63,170 nucleotides of DNA, taken from an uncultured Eubacteriales bacterium. Its GTDB lineage: Bacteria > Bacillota > Clostridia > Christensenellales > CAG-138. A model generated the notes under the pieces. That model was not told the DNA's origin. It saw only the letters and a list, made by a program, of their open reading frames with translations, and searched no databases. Numbering within the stretch: position 1 is the first letter of the stretch; each line of letters starts with the position of its first letter. This document shows, in pieces, positions 50,184 through 59,867 of this stretch. Made by a program: the position numbers and the translations under genes. The stretch is taken from positions 1-63,170 of the forward strand of contig CACWJZ010000007.1 in the NCBI GenBank assembly GCA_902761365.1, read 5' to 3'.

Positions 50184-50809
50184 GGATGATCCCGATAGGC
50201 GTTCATAGGGTTGAACTGCTTCTCATGTTCGATGGTGGTGCTCTCCTCGTGGCCGGGATAGACCGTGTAGCCGTCGAGGGCATACAGCTTTTGGAAGAGG
50301 GAATCCATCAGCTCCCGGATGTTCCCGCCGAGATCGGTCCGACCCACGCTCTCGCAGAAGAGGGTGTCACCGGTGAACACGATCCGCTCCTCGTCCACGG
50401 CGTAGCACACCCCGCCCTTGGTGTGGCCCGGGGTCTCCAGGACCCGGAAGGTCAAGCCCGCGGCTTCGATCCTGTCCCCCTCACGGACGAACACGTCCGC
50501 ATCGCAGGGCTTGAGGCCGCAGCTCATGGCGGAGAAATAGGAGGCCTGGCCCGCGGCCATAGGAGCGTCCGCCTGATGGATGTACACCCGGGCGCCGGTC
50601 TTCTCCTTCAGGTCCGCCGCGCCCCACACGTGGTCAAAATGCCCGTGGGTCAAGAGGATATGAGTGCAGGTGAGGCCCTCTGCCCGAAGCCGATCCAGGA
50701 TCAAGCCGGCGTCCGCCGGGTCGATGACGGCACAGGTGGGGCTGCCCTCCCGGCGCACCACGTACGAATTGGCCATGACCGGGCCGCAGGGCATGGTGAT
50801 GATCTCCAT
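50171..50809 (-). CDS. MBL-fold hydrolase (glyoxalase II-like)
   Basis: 212 residues. Metal-binding motif LLTHGHFDHVWG, then ETPGHTKGG, FTGDTLF and YPGHEESTT are complete, as in YqgX/GloB-type enzymes. Probably a thioester hydrolase. Placed between dtd and hemZ as in many Firmicutes. Confidence 0.9.
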   Translation of the reverse strand: MEIITMPCGPVMANSYVVRREGSPTCAVIDPADAGLILDRLRAEGLTCTHILLTHGHFDHVWGAADLKEKTGARVYIHQADAPMAAGQASYFSAMSCGLKPCDADVFVREGDRIEAAGLTFRVLETPGHTKGGVCYAVDEERIVFTGDTLFCESVGRTDLGGNIRELMDSLFQKLYALDGYTVYPGHEESTTIEHEKQFNPMNAYRDHPWFS

Positions 50810-50811
50810 GG

Positions 50812-51261
50812 CTAAAACTCCTTTTTGCTGTTGAGCAGGATGGTGAAGGGCCCGTCGTTGACCAATGACACTTGCATATCGGCCATGAAGGTGCCGCTCT
50901 CCACGGGCACGCCGCCCTCCCGCATATAAGCCTTGACGGTCTCAAAGAGGGGCTTGGCCTTCTCGGGCCGCTCGGCGGTGATGTAGCTGGGCCGACGGCC
51001 GTGCCGGGCGTCCCCCGCCAAGGTGAACTGGCTCACAGCCAGGATGCTGCCGCCTATATCGCCTACGGACAGGTTGGGTACGCCGTTCTCATCGTCGAAT
51101 ACCCTGAGGCCCACGCACTTGTCGGCGATATACCGGGCATCCTTCTCCGTATCCCCCACCTCCACGCCGATGAGGACCATGAGGCCCCTTTCGATGGACG
51201 CGGTGAGTTCCCCGCCGATGGAAACGGAGGAACGAAGCACTCGCTGTACGACGGCTCGCAT
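50812..51261 (-). CDS. dtd: D-aminoacyl-tRNA deacylase
   Basis: 149 residues. The two signature segments SQFTLAGDARHGRRPSY and VNDGPFTILLNS are present, giving the Gly-cisPro-type active site arrangement. Removes D-amino acids from tRNA. Lies 4 nt after the relA 3' end. Confidence 0.95.
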   Translation of the reverse strand: MRAVVQRVLRSSVSIGGELTASIERGLMVLIGVEVGDTEKDARYIADKCVGLRVFDDENGVPNLSVGDIGGSILAVSQFTLAGDARHGRRPSYITAERPEKAKPLFETVKAYMREGGVPVESGTFMADMQVSLVNDGPFTILLNSKKEF

Positions 51262-51265
51262 ATCT

Positions 51266-53382
51266 TTACCTCCCGTTGACCCGTCTCACTTCGATGACGG
51301 ATTTGAGTTTTCTCAGATTGGACATGATGTGATTGAGCTGGTCCGTGTCCGAAACCACGAAGGTCACCAGCATGGTCGCCACGCCGTCGGCGGTGGTCTG
51401 GGCCTTCATATCCGAAATGTACACGTTCATGGTGGTGAGCAGGCGGCTGATCTCCAGCAGGGAGCCCGTCTTGTCCACCACGTGTATGAACACCGTGGCG
51501 GAGAACTCCTCGGAGGAGGAAGCGGCCCACTCCACAGGCACGAACCGCTCCGGCTCCTGCTGGAGGCGGGCCATGTTCCGGCAATCCGCCCGATGGATGG
51601 ACACGCCCCGGCCCCGGGTGATGTAGCCCACGATCTTGTCCCCCGGCAGGGGGTTGCAGCAGTTGCTGAAATGGACGGACATGCCCGCATCCCCGGCCAC
51701 GATGATTCCGTTGGTGGGTTTGACGACCTTGGACGTGCCGCCCTTGTGGGGGGAAGCCGGGGCCGTCGCGGCGTTCTGCAGCCGCTCCTGCATCTCCTCC
51801 AGCTTGTCCGCTTTACGCTTCAGCTCGATGAGCTTGTGGAGCACCTGCCCGGAGGAGATGCCGCCGTAGCCGATGGCGGAATAGAGCTCGTCCACGGAGG
51901 GTAGGGTAAGCTTTTTGAGGACCTCGGTATAAAACTCCGGCTTCATGAGGGCGGAGATGTCCACGGCCTGGCGCTTGGCGGCGTCCTCCAGCATCTCCCG
52001 GCCCTTCTGGATGTTCTCCTCCCGGTTGGCCTTCTTGAACCACTGCTTGATCCGGTTCTTGGCGGACTGGAGTCGAGGCGCACCATGTTCCCGTTGACCC
52101 GGGCGTGCTGGGTATGGTGGCCCACATTGGTATGGATGCGGTAGGCAAAGTCCAGGGGCGTGCTGCCGATGGGTAAATCCAAAATTTCCCCCTTGGGCGT
52201 CAGCACATAGACGTATTCGCCCAGGTAGTCCTTCACCACGTTCTCAGCAAATTCCGAGTTGTCCTCGCTGTTGTCCCTGGCTTCGTCCACCACCTGCCTG
52301 AGCCAGCTGGTGCGCTTGTCCATCTCCGTCTGGACCGTGCGCCCCTCCTTGTACATCCAGTGGGCGGCTACGCCGTATTCCGCTGTCTCGTGCATCTCGT
52401 GGGTGCGGATCTGCACCTCGAAGGGGATGCCGTTCTTGTTCATGAGGGTGGTGTGCAGGGACCGGTACAGGTTGGGCTTCGGCATGGCGATGTAGTCCTT
52501 GAACCGGCCCGGCAAGGGCTTCCACTCGGCGTGGATGATGCCCAGAGCAGCATAGCAGTCGTTCACCGTGTTCACGATGACGCGGATGGCGATAAGGTCA
52601 TAGATCTCGCCGATGCCCACGTTGTTGCGCTGCATCTTGCGATAGGTGGAATAGAGATGCTTGGGACGGCCGGATAGCTCGGCGTCGATGCCCGCCTCCT
52701 TCATAAGCTCCCGCATGCGCTCCATGGCGGTGCCCAGGAGCTTGAGCCGCTCCTCCTGCTGCCGGGAGACGAGGCTGCGGATGCGCTCATATTCCTCCGG
52801 CATGAGATACTTGAAGGACAGATCTTCGAGTTCGCTCCGCAGCACACCGATGCCGAACCGATGGGCGAGCGGCGTGTACACCTCCAGCGTCTCCTTGGCC
52901 TTGCGGACCTGTTTCTCCCGGGTGCAGTACTCCAGGGTGTGCATATTGTGCAGCCGGTCAGCCAGCTTGATGATGACCACTCGCACGTCGTCGGCAATGG
53001 CCAAAAAGAGCTTGGTCAGGTTCTCATTCTGCTCCTGCTTCTTGGTGACGTACTCCTTCTGGCCGGATCGGGTCAACTTGGTCACGCCGTCCACCAGATG
53101 GGCCACCTCCGGGGAGAACCGTTTGGCGATCTCGTCCACGGTGACGTTCTGCCCGTCCTCCACCGTATCATGGAGCACTCCGGCGATGACCGTGGCGGCG
53201 TCCATGCCCATGTCCAACAGATATTCCGCCACCGCCAGGGGATGGATGATGTAGGGCTCGCCGGACTCCCGCTTCTGCGCCCCATGGACAGCGGTAGCAA
53301 AGGCCACGGCTTCCTCCATGGTCTTTCCCTTCTCCGGGCCAAACTTGGCGCTGAATTTTTGAAGCAGTTCTTCCCTTGCCAT
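51266..53382 (-). pseudogene. relA: relA (bifunctional (p)ppGpp synthetase/hydrolase) with out-of-frame internal deletion in the TGS region
   Basis: The first frame (53382 to 51943) encodes the HD hydrolase domain (IIHPLAVAEYLLDMG, GVLHDTVEDG), the synthetase domain (PNLYRSLHTT, HWMYKEG) and the start of TGS (RIHTNVGHHT, VNGNMV). After Asp437 (codon 52074-52072) it runs into 42 unrelated Ser/Arg/Pro-rich residues. The normal sequence resumes in another frame with QSAKNRIKQWFKKANREE at about 52069 and continues to 51266 through the zinc-finger and ACT domains. About 30 TGS codons are missing. If real, the cell makes a truncated enzyme lacking its regulatory half; otherwise it is an assembly error. 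No clear Shine-Dalgarno before the ATG. Confidence 0.85.
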
Positions 53383-53390
53383 CGTTGCTG

Positions 53391-53419
53391 AAAAGGGGAT
53401 CAACGCTGCCGCTGATCCC
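53391..53419 (-). terminator. Weak hairpin between apt and relA
   Basis: Minus-strand GGGATCA/TGATCCC with a 10-nt loop, then CTTTT. It ends 9 nt before the relA start, so it may attenuate relA instead of ending transcription. Confidence 0.4.
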
Positions 53420-53439
53420 TGTGTTGTCTGCGTATTCGG

Positions 53440-53952
53440 TTAATACTTGAGAACGGTCTCCACGTCGTAGTCCTTCAGGGTCTCCCGGCCGGGCAGGTCG
53501 GTGAGCTCGATGGCGAAGCAGCAGGCCGCCACCACGCCGCCAGCCTTCTCACAGAGGCGGGCACAGGCGAGGGCCGTGCCGCCGGTGGCCAGCAGATCGT
53601 CCACCACGGCCACCCGCTGACCGGGCTTCACGGAGTCCACGTGCATATGCAGCTCATCCGTGCCATATTCGAGGCCGTACTGGTAGCTGACGGTGGTGTA
53701 GGGGAGCTTGCCCGGCTTGCGGGCCAGGACCATGCCCACGTTCAGGGCATAGGCCACGGAGGCGCTGAAGATGAACCCGCGGGCTTCCGGCGCGATGATA
53801 AGGTCGATATCCTTATCCCGCAGGAAATCCGCCATCCGGTTCACCATCTCCTGGAAAGCGTCCTTATTCCCCAACAGGGGCGTAATGTCACGGAAGAGGA
53901 TGCCCGGTTTTGGAAAATCGGGGATCGACCGCACATAGTCCTTGAGTTCCAT
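53440..53952 (-). CDS. apt: Adenine phosphoribosyltransferase
   Basis: 170 residues. The PRPP-binding motif VAVVDDLLATGGTALA and the adenine-pocket region PEARGFIFSASVAYAL identify Apt. Salvages adenine to AMP. Between recJ and relA, the usual Firmicutes order. Confidence 0.96.
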   Translation of the reverse strand: MELKDYVRSIPDFPKPGILFRDITPLLGNKDAFQEMVNRMADFLRDKDIDLIIAPEARGFIFSASVAYALNVGMVLARKPGKLPYTTVSYQYGLEYGTDELHMHVDSVKPGQRVAVVDDLLATGGTALACARLCEKAGGVVAACCFAIELTDLPGRETLKDYDVETVLKY

Positions 53953-53973
53953 GTTATACCTCCTTAAGGGCCG

Positions 53974-55980
53974 CTATCGTGTGGACAGCGCCATGAATAA
54001 CGTACTTTCCGCGCAGCTGCGGTGCCGGACCTGAGCTGCGGGCACCAGCCCCGCCACCGGTTCAAAGAAACCCAGCTCCTTGAAGATGAGGGCGGCCGCC
54101 CGCTCCTCGTCCTTCTCCGGCAGCCGACCCTCCCGGGCCGCACGCAGGAGCGACAGGTAGATGGGGCGAAGCGCTTCCTCCGACAGGCGAAAGGGGAAGA
54201 ACCGCAGCAGGCTTTGGACGCAGCCCTGCAGCGACAGGGTGTCCTCCGCTACCAGGGCCTGCAAAAAAGCAGTTTCCATTATAGTATACTCCCCGGAAGA
54301 TTGCAAGCTTTTACAGGGAGAAAGCCCCAAACAAATGAGCTCGCAGGCGGACCGGCCCCGATAATCGTTCCGCTGTAAGGTGCAGATGGCTTCCGCCCGC
54401 CCCGCGTGCCGCCATCGCTCGTAGTCCGAGCCCTGGGAGAACCCCACCAGCCGCAGCCGGTCGCTTCCGTCGGACAGGAACCCGGCCACATGCTTTTTCC
54501 CCTGACCCAGATAGGATACCCCGGAAAGGTCCCCCTGGACCAGGAACTGGGGCTCCGGGTTCCCCTGGCCGAAGGGGGCGAAGGCGCGCAGCTCGTCCAC
54601 CAGCTCCACCGTGCAGGAGCCAAGGGGCAGCGCCTCCTCGAACCGCACGCTCTTCTCAGGCGGTCCCTCCGGCAGCTGGTGGGAGTAAGCTGCCCGCAGC
54701 AGCGCCTGCACCGGTTCGATCTCCTCCGCTCGCAGGGTCAGCCCCGCCGCCCCGGCATGGCCGCCGAAACGGATGTAATGGTCCCTGGCTTCATACAGCA
54801 GGGCAAAGAGATCGATCTCGGGGATGCTCCGGCCCGACCCCGTGTAGACGCCCGGCGCCACCTTCGTGAGCAGGATCACCGGCTTATAGAACAGCTCCAC
54901 CAGCCGGGCCGCCACGATGCCGATGACGCCCACGTTCCAGCCCGTGCCGGACAGCAGCAGGAAGCTGTCCTCGCCGCCCTGCGGTGCCTGGGAAAGGCAC
55001 TCGGTCAGGATGCGCTGCTCCTCGTTCCGACGGGCCTGATTGTCCTCGTTCAACGCCAGGGCTAGGCGGGACGCTTTCTCCGGGTCGTCCTCCACCAGCA
55101 GTTGAAAGGCGCTGTCCGCGTTGCCCATGCGCCCGGCGGCGTTGAGCCGCGGCGCGATCAGATAGCCCAGGGTGGTTTCGGTGACGGGCCCGTCCCCCGC
55201 CCCGGCGGCTGCCAGCAGAGCAGACAGGCCCACCTGTTGGCGGACCAGGGGCAGGCCCCGGGTCACCAGAACCCGATTGCAGCCCATGAGGGACACCACG
55301 TCCGCCACCGTGGCCACGGCCACGAAGGGGAGGTAGTCCTCTCCCCCGCCATCCTCCAGAGCGCAGGCCAGGAGCCAGGCCACCCCCGCGCCACAAAGGT
55401 CGCCCACCCGCTCCCGAAAATCCCCCTCGGACACCGAGATCAGCGCGTCCGCCTCCGGCTGCTCCGCCCCGCTGCGGTGGTGGTCCGTCACGACGACGGC
55501 TATGCCCAGGGAGCGAGCGAGAGCCGTCTCCTGCAGGGCGGAGATGCCGTTGTCCACGGTGACGAGCACGTCCGTGCCCGCCGCCGCCAGCCTGCGGACG
55601 GCATCTTCGTTGAGGCCATAGCCCTCCGTATGCCGGGAGGGGATGTAACAGCTCACGTTCGCCCCCAGCTTCTTCAGGCATCGATACAGGATGGCGGAGG
55701 CGCTGACACCGTCGGCATCGTAGTCCCCGTAGACGCAGATGCGCTTCCCGTCCAGAACGGCTTGCCGAATGAGCCGGGCCGCTTCCTCCACGCCCTTCAT
55801 CTCCCGCCAGTCGGGCAGGGGCTGCGCCTCGGGATGGAGGAATGTCTCGATCTGTTCCGGCGTCTTCAAGCCCCGTCGAAGCAGGGTGCGCACCGCCGCC
55901 GGCGACAGGGAGAAGCGGGCGGATAGCCGCGCCACCAGCTCAGGATCGTATAGAGTTGTGTCGCTGCAGACAAAGTTCAT
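53974..55980 (-). CDS. recJ: Single-stranded-DNA-specific exonuclease RecJ
   Basis: 668 residues. DHH-family motifs VYGDYDADGVSASAIL, TVDNGISA and VVTDHHRSG, then DHHA1 with FGGHAGAAGL and an OB-like region near 460-560, and a C-terminal tail. 5'-3' exonuclease for recombination and repair. The -10 box of its promoter ends 6 nt before the ATG and there is no Shine-Dalgarno, so the mRNA is probably leaderless unless transcription reads through from further upstream. Confidence 0.95.
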   Translation of the reverse strand: MNFVCSDTTLYDPELVARLSARFSLSPAAVRTLLRRGLKTPEQIETFLHPEAQPLPDWREMKGVEEAARLIRQAVLDGKRICVYGDYDADGVSASAILYRCLKKLGANVSCYIPSRHTEGYGLNEDAVRRLAAAGTDVLVTVDNGISALQETALARSLGIAVVVTDHHRSGAEQPEADALISVSEGDFRERVGDLCGAGVAWLLACALEDGGGEDYLPFVAVATVADVVSLMGCNRVLVTRGLPLVRQQVGLSALLAAAGAGDGPVTETTLGYLIAPRLNAAGRMGNADSAFQLLVEDDPEKASRLALALNEDNQARRNEEQRILTECLSQAPQGGEDSFLLLSGTGWNVGVIGIVAARLVELFYKPVILLTKVAPGVYTGSGRSIPEIDLFALLYEARDHYIRFGGHAGAAGLTLRAEEIEPVQALLRAAYSHQLPEGPPEKSVRFEEALPLGSCTVELVDELRAFAPFGQGNPEPQFLVQGDLSGVSYLGQGKKHVAGFLSDGSDRLRLVGFSQGSDYERWRHAGRAEAICTLQRNDYRGRSACELICLGLSPCKSLQSSGEYTIMETAFLQALVAEDTLSLQGCVQSLLRFFPFRLSEEALRPIYLSLLRAAREGRLPEKDEERAAALIFKELGFFEPVAGLVPAAQVRHRSCAESTLFMALSTR

Positions 55981-55986
55981 ATGTTT

Positions 55987-56015
55987 ATTGTATCGAAAAA
56001 GGGCTCCTTCCGCAA
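55987..56015 (-). promoter_or_regulatory. Promoter of recJ, probably leaderless
   Basis: Minus-strand TTGCGG-17 nt-TACAAT, overlapping the terminator stem at 55996-56028. Six nt separate the -10 from the ATG. Confidence 0.6.
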
Positions 56016-56028
56016 GGGGAAGAAGCCC
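55996..56028 (-). terminator. Intrinsic terminator in the recJ leader
   Basis: Minus-strand stem GGGCTTCTTCC/GGAAGGAGCCC (one wobble pair) with a 6-nt loop, then TTTTT. It would end transcripts from the extended -10 at 56080-56085 (TGC-TATAAT) or from ackA before recJ. Confidence 0.75.
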
Positions 56029-56041
56029 CCAGACCGGCCAT

Positions 56042-56231
56042 AAAGGTACCAGATCATTTGCGGCGAGCTGTTATCGTAAATTATAGCATAGGTGGAAAGG
56101 GCTCAACGCCCTTTCTTTTGAATTTATCGCCGCAAATTAGCCGCGTTTTCGCCCTCTCGCGGTACCTTTGTACAGCTTCGGGGCGAAAAACGCGGCTTCT
56201 GCCACACTTTCTGGTCAGTCTGGTCAGACTG
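56042..56231. repeat. Nest of inverted repeats between ackA and recJ
   Basis: Five inverted pairs are packed together: AAAGGTACC (56042-56050) with GGTACCTTT (56161-56169); ATTTGCGGCGA (56056-56066) with TCGCCGCAAAT (56127-56137); GAAAGGGC (56095-56102) with GCCCTTTC (56108-56115); GCCGCGTTTTCGCCC (56140-56154) with GGGCGAAAAACGCGGC (56181-56196, one extra A); and CAGTCTG/CAGACTG (56216-56231). The first and fourth pairs interlock like a pseudoknot. A minus-strand extended -10 TATAAT lies inside (56080-56085). Together with 55981-56041 this fills the 261-bp gap; no conventional gene is seen in it. Confidence 0.75.
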
Positions 56232-56241
56232 TGTTTATTCG

Positions 56242-57418
56242 TTATTTGCAGGCGATCTCGGCGGTGTCGCGGGCGATGGCCATCTCCTCATCCGTGGGGA
56301 TGACGAAGACCTTGACCTTGCTCTCGGGCTTGCTGATGCAGATCTCCTCGCCGCGGGGACCGTTCCGGTTGTACTCCACATCGGGGATGACGCCCAGGAA
56401 CTCCATGTTGGCCAGGACCTTCTCCCGGACGCCCTTGTCGTTCTCGCCCACGCCGGCGGTGAACACGATGGCATCCACCCCGCCCATGGCGGCGGCATAG
56501 GCGCCGATGTACTTCTTTACGGCGTACACGAACATATCGAGGGCCAGCTGCGCCCGCTCATTGCCTTCAGCCGCGGCGGCGCCCAGATCACGGAAGTCGG
56601 AGGACACGCCGGAGATGCCCAGCATGCCGCTCTTCTTGTTCATGATGGTGTCCATCTCGGCGGCGGTGATGTTCATCCGCTTCATGAGGTAGGGCAGGAT
56701 GGCGGGGTCGATGCTGCCGCAGCGGGTGCCCATGGGCAGGCCTTCCAGGGGCGTGAGGCCCATGGAGGTGTCCACGCACTTGCCGGCCACGGAGCAGGAG
56801 ATGGAGCTTGGCGTTGGGATCATCCAAGAGCTTCAGAGCGCGGCCCGTGACATACTTGTGGGAGGTGCCGTGGAAGCCGTAACGGCGGACGCCGTACTGC
56901 TTGTAGAGCTCATAGGGCAGGGCGTACATGAAGTGGGAGGGCTCCATGCCCTGGCCCCAGGCGGTGTCGAACACGCCCACCATGGGGGTGTTGGGCAGGG
57001 CTGCCTGGCAGCCGGCGATGCCCATGAGGTTGGCCGGATTGTGCAACGGCCCCAGGGGGATGCACTCCTTCATGGCTTCGATGACCGCATCGTCGATGCG
57101 GACGGAGCCGGAGAACTTCTCTCCGCCATGGACCATGCGATGGCCGACGGCGGCGATCTCGGACATGTCCTTGATGACGCCCACCTTGGCATCGGTCAGG
57201 ATGTCCAGGACCAGCTTGATGGCCACTTCGTGGTTGGGCATATCCTTCTGGATCTCCACCTTGTCGCCGTTGGCGGGCTTGTAGGTGAGCATGCTGCCGT
57301 CGATGCCGATGCGCTCGCAGAGGCCCTTGGCGATGACGGTCTCGGTGTCGATGTCGATGAGCTGGTACTTGAGCTTGAGGGAGGAGCTGCCGGCGTTGAT
57401 GACGAGAATGTTCTTCAT
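56242..57418 (-). pseudogene. ackA: ackA (acetate kinase) with short out-of-frame internal deletion
   Basis: The first frame (57418 on) encodes the N-terminal acetate kinase part: [35 protein letters not shown] and [13 protein letters not shown], up to Lys204 (PNAK, codon 56809-56807). It then shifts into unrelated His/Arg-rich residues. The true continuation [23 protein letters not shown] is in another frame and runs intact to 56242 ([31 protein letters not shown]). About nine codons (the LIVCHLGNG-type phosphate motif) are missing. The junction reads AAGCTCCATC, as expected if recombination between two AGCTC copies removed the segment. Follows pta by 10 nt with AAAGGAGG. Confidence 0.85.
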
Positions 57419-57428
57419 GATGCCTCCT

Positions 57429-58445
57429 TTATTCTGCTTCCTTCATGCCCTGGGCCTGGACGGCGGTGATGGCCACCAAAGAGACGATGTCCTCGACGGA
57501 GCAACCGCGGGACAGGTCGTTGATGGGGGCGGCAAAGCCCTGGCTCACGGGGCCGATAGCCTCGGCGCCGCCCAGCCGCTGGACCAGCTTGTAGCCGATG
57601 TTGGCGGCCTGCAGGTCGGGGAAGATGAGGATGTTCGCCTTGCCGGCCACGGGGCTGCCGGGGCACTTGAGGTTGCCCACCTTGGCGACCAGCGCGGCGT
57701 CGGCCTGCATCTCGCCGTCCACGTTGAGCTCGGGGTTCAGCTCCTTCACCTTGGCGGTGGCGGCGGCCACCTTGTCCACGTACTCGTGCTTGGCGGAGCC
57801 TCTGGTGGAGAAGCTCAGCATGGCGACCCGGGGCTCCTTGAAGTCCAACAGGACCTTGGCGTTCTCCGCGGTGCAGAGGGCGATCTCGGCCAGCTGATCG
57901 GCGTCGGGGTTGATGTTGATGGCGCAGTCGCCGAAGAGGATGGTGCCGTCCTCGCCGTAGGACTTGTCCTTCACCTGCATGATGAAGAAGCTGGAGATGG
58001 TCTTGATGCCGGGCTTCATCTTCACGATCTGGAGGCCCGGACGGAGGGTGTTGCCGGTGGTGTTGATGGCGCCGGAGACGAAGCCGTCAGCCTTCTTGTC
58101 CTTCACCATCATGGCGGCAAAGAACAGAGGGTCCTTCATGGTGGCGGCCGCCTTCTCGGGGGTCACGCCCTTGGCTTTGCGCATCTCATAGAACTTCTCG
58201 CAATACGCAGGGTAGAGCTCATGGTTCTCAGGATCGATGATGTCGATGCCGGCGATGTCCGCATTGTACTGGGCGGCGATGGCGGCGATCTTTTCGGGCT
58301 TGCCAAACAGAGTGACATCGGCAAGACCCTGCTCACGGATGATGGCGGCGGCCTGGATGGTGCGCTCCTCCTCACCCTCGGGGAGCAGGATGTGCTGCTT
58401 GTTGGCTTTGGCTTTGGCTTTGATGCCTTCGATCAATGATGACAT
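57429..58445 (-). CDS. pta: Phosphate acetyltransferase
   Basis: 338 residues, the short single-domain type. Landmarks: [56 protein letters not shown] and [24 protein letters not shown]. Interconverts acetyl-CoA and acetyl phosphate; with ackA it makes ATP and acetate in fermentation. A TAGAAT -10 lies upstream but no good -35 was found. Confidence 0.95.
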   Translation of the reverse strand: MSSLIEGIKAKAKANKQHILLPEGEEERTIQAAAIIREQGLADVTLFGKPEKIAAIAAQYNADIAGIDIIDPENHELYPAYCEKFYEMRKAKGVTPEKAAATMKDPLFFAAMMVKDKKADGFVSGAINTTGNTLRPGLQIVKMKPGIKTISSFFIMQVKDKSYGEDGTILFGDCAININPDADQLAEIALCTAENAKVLLDFKEPRVAMLSFSTRGSAKHEYVDKVAAATAKVKELNPELNVDGEMQADAALVAKVGNLKCPGSPVAGKANILIFPDLQAANIGYKLVQRLGGAEAIGPVSQGFAAPINDLSRGCSVEDIVSLVAITAVQAQGMKEAE

Positions 58446-58566
58446 GTCGTTTTAACCCTCCAAAATAAATTTCTATTTGATTCTACCACAATTGAAAGAA
58501 TAATGGTATACTTATTTTTAGAAAAAGTGCCATATATTTCTTTTGGCGGCAAAGGAGCGTGCAATC

Positions 58567-59769
58567 ATGCGAGTCGTAGGCGTTATCGCGGAGTACAATC
58601 CCCTCCACAACGGGCATATCTATCATTTGGAACAGGCGAAGCGGAAGACCGGCGCTTCCTACTGCATCGTGGTCATGTCGGGCAACTTCGTCCAGCGGGG
58701 CGAGCCCGCGTGCACGGACAAGTTCACCCGGGCGGAGTGGGCCCTGCAGGCGGGGGCGGATCTGGTGATCGAGCTCCCCACCGTGTTCGCCAACGCTTCG
58801 GCGGAGCGGTTCGCGGAGGGAGCCGTGCGGCTCCTCCACGCCACGGGCCTCGTGACGGACCTTGCGTTCGGCGCGGAGCAGGGGGACATCGCCAAGCTGA
58901 GCCAGCTGGCGGACTACCTGGCCGAGGAGCCGCCCGAGTTCAAATCCTACCTCCAGTACCACCTGAAGATGGGCGAAAGCTTTCCCCGTGCCCGGTATCA
59001 GGCCCTGCAGGACATGGGCGCCGACCCTGAGTTCCTCTCGGAGCTGGTGAAGCCCAACAACATCCTGGCCATGGAATATCTGCGCTCCCTCCACCGGTAC
59101 GCCCCGGAGATCTGCCCCGTGCCCATCGAGCGCATCGGCGGCGGGTACAACGACGACTTTTTGACGGGCGAATACTCCTCCGCCACCGCCATCCGGGCAG
59201 CCATCCGCGAGGGGAACACCCAGGTGCTGTCCACCATGCCCCTGTTCGTGTCCGGGGCCATGCAGTTCGATCCCCAGTTCCCCCTGACGGTCAACGACGT
59301 GGGCGACATGATGCTCTATAAGCTGCGGCTCATGAACCCGGAGGACGTGCAGCGATTGCCCGACGTGCGGGAGGGCTTTGAGCAGAACCTGCTGAAGGCC
59401 GCCCGGACAGCGGTGGACGGGGAGAGCTTCTTCGAGATGGTGAAGACCAAGCGGTACACCATGGCCCGGGTCAAGCGCATCGGCATGAGCGCTCTGCTGG
59501 ATGTGAGCGAGGAGCTGGTGGAGGATATGTCCACCGACGACAGGAACCTCTATTTCCGGGTCCTGGGCATGCGCCGGGACGCCCGGTCCCTCCTGTCCGC
59601 CATGGCCAGCATCAGCAAGACGCCCCTCATCATGCGCAACGCCGACATCGTCAAGTGTACCGACGTAGCGCGGGTATCCCTGCGGGTGGACGCCCTCTCC
59701 ACGGACATCCTCTCCTACGCACTACGAAAGCCGCTCCACCGGGACAGTGAAGCGGCCATACTTGTATAG
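58567..59769 (+). CDS. tmcAL: tRNA(Met) cytidine acetate ligase (YlbM)
   Basis: 400 residues. Nucleotidyltransferase-like start RVVGVIAEYNPLHNGHIYHLEQAK with the HxGH motif, VVMSGNFVQRGEPA, and SSATAIRAAI further on, typical of YlbM/TmcAL, which makes N4-acetylcytidine at the tRNA-Met anticodon. AAAGGAGC is about 9 nt before the ATG; a TATACT -10 is at 58507-58512 without a clear -35. Neighbours ylbK and ylbJ repeat the Bacillus ylb order. Confidence 0.92.
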   Translation: MRVVGVIAEYNPLHNGHIYHLEQAKRKTGASYCIVVMSGNFVQRGEPACTDKFTRAEWALQAGADLVIELPTVFANASAERFAEGAVRLLHATGLVTDLAFGAEQGDIAKLSQLADYLAEEPPEFKSYLQYHLKMGESFPRARYQALQDMGADPEFLSELVKPNNILAMEYLRSLHRYAPEICPVPIERIGGGYNDDFLTGEYSSATAIRAAIREGNTQVLSTMPLFVSGAMQFDPQFPLTVNDVGDMMLYKLRLMNPEDVQRLPDVREGFEQNLLKAARTAVDGESFFEMVKTKRYTMARVKRIGMSALLDVSEELVEDMSTDDRNLYFRVLGMRRDARSLLSAMASISKTPLIMRNADIVKCTDVARVSLRVDALSTDILSYALRKPLHRDSEAAILV

Positions 59770-59770
59770 T

Positions 59771-59803
59771 TTCCTGTTGAAAAACAATGTTTTTCAACAG
59801 GAA
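59771..59803. repeat. Perfect 15-bp inverted repeat after tmcAL
   Basis: TTCCTGTTGAAAAAC (59771-59785), loop AAT, then GTTTTTCAACAGGAA (59789-59803). It could terminate both converging genes, but there is no T-tract outside the stem. The perfect symmetry and short loop look like an extragenic palindromic repeat. Confidence 0.85.
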
Positions 59804-59867
59804 GGCTCCGCCTTCGCTTCGCTTGCACCTCGCAAACAAGTTGTATCATGCATAAAAGCACTAAGGC

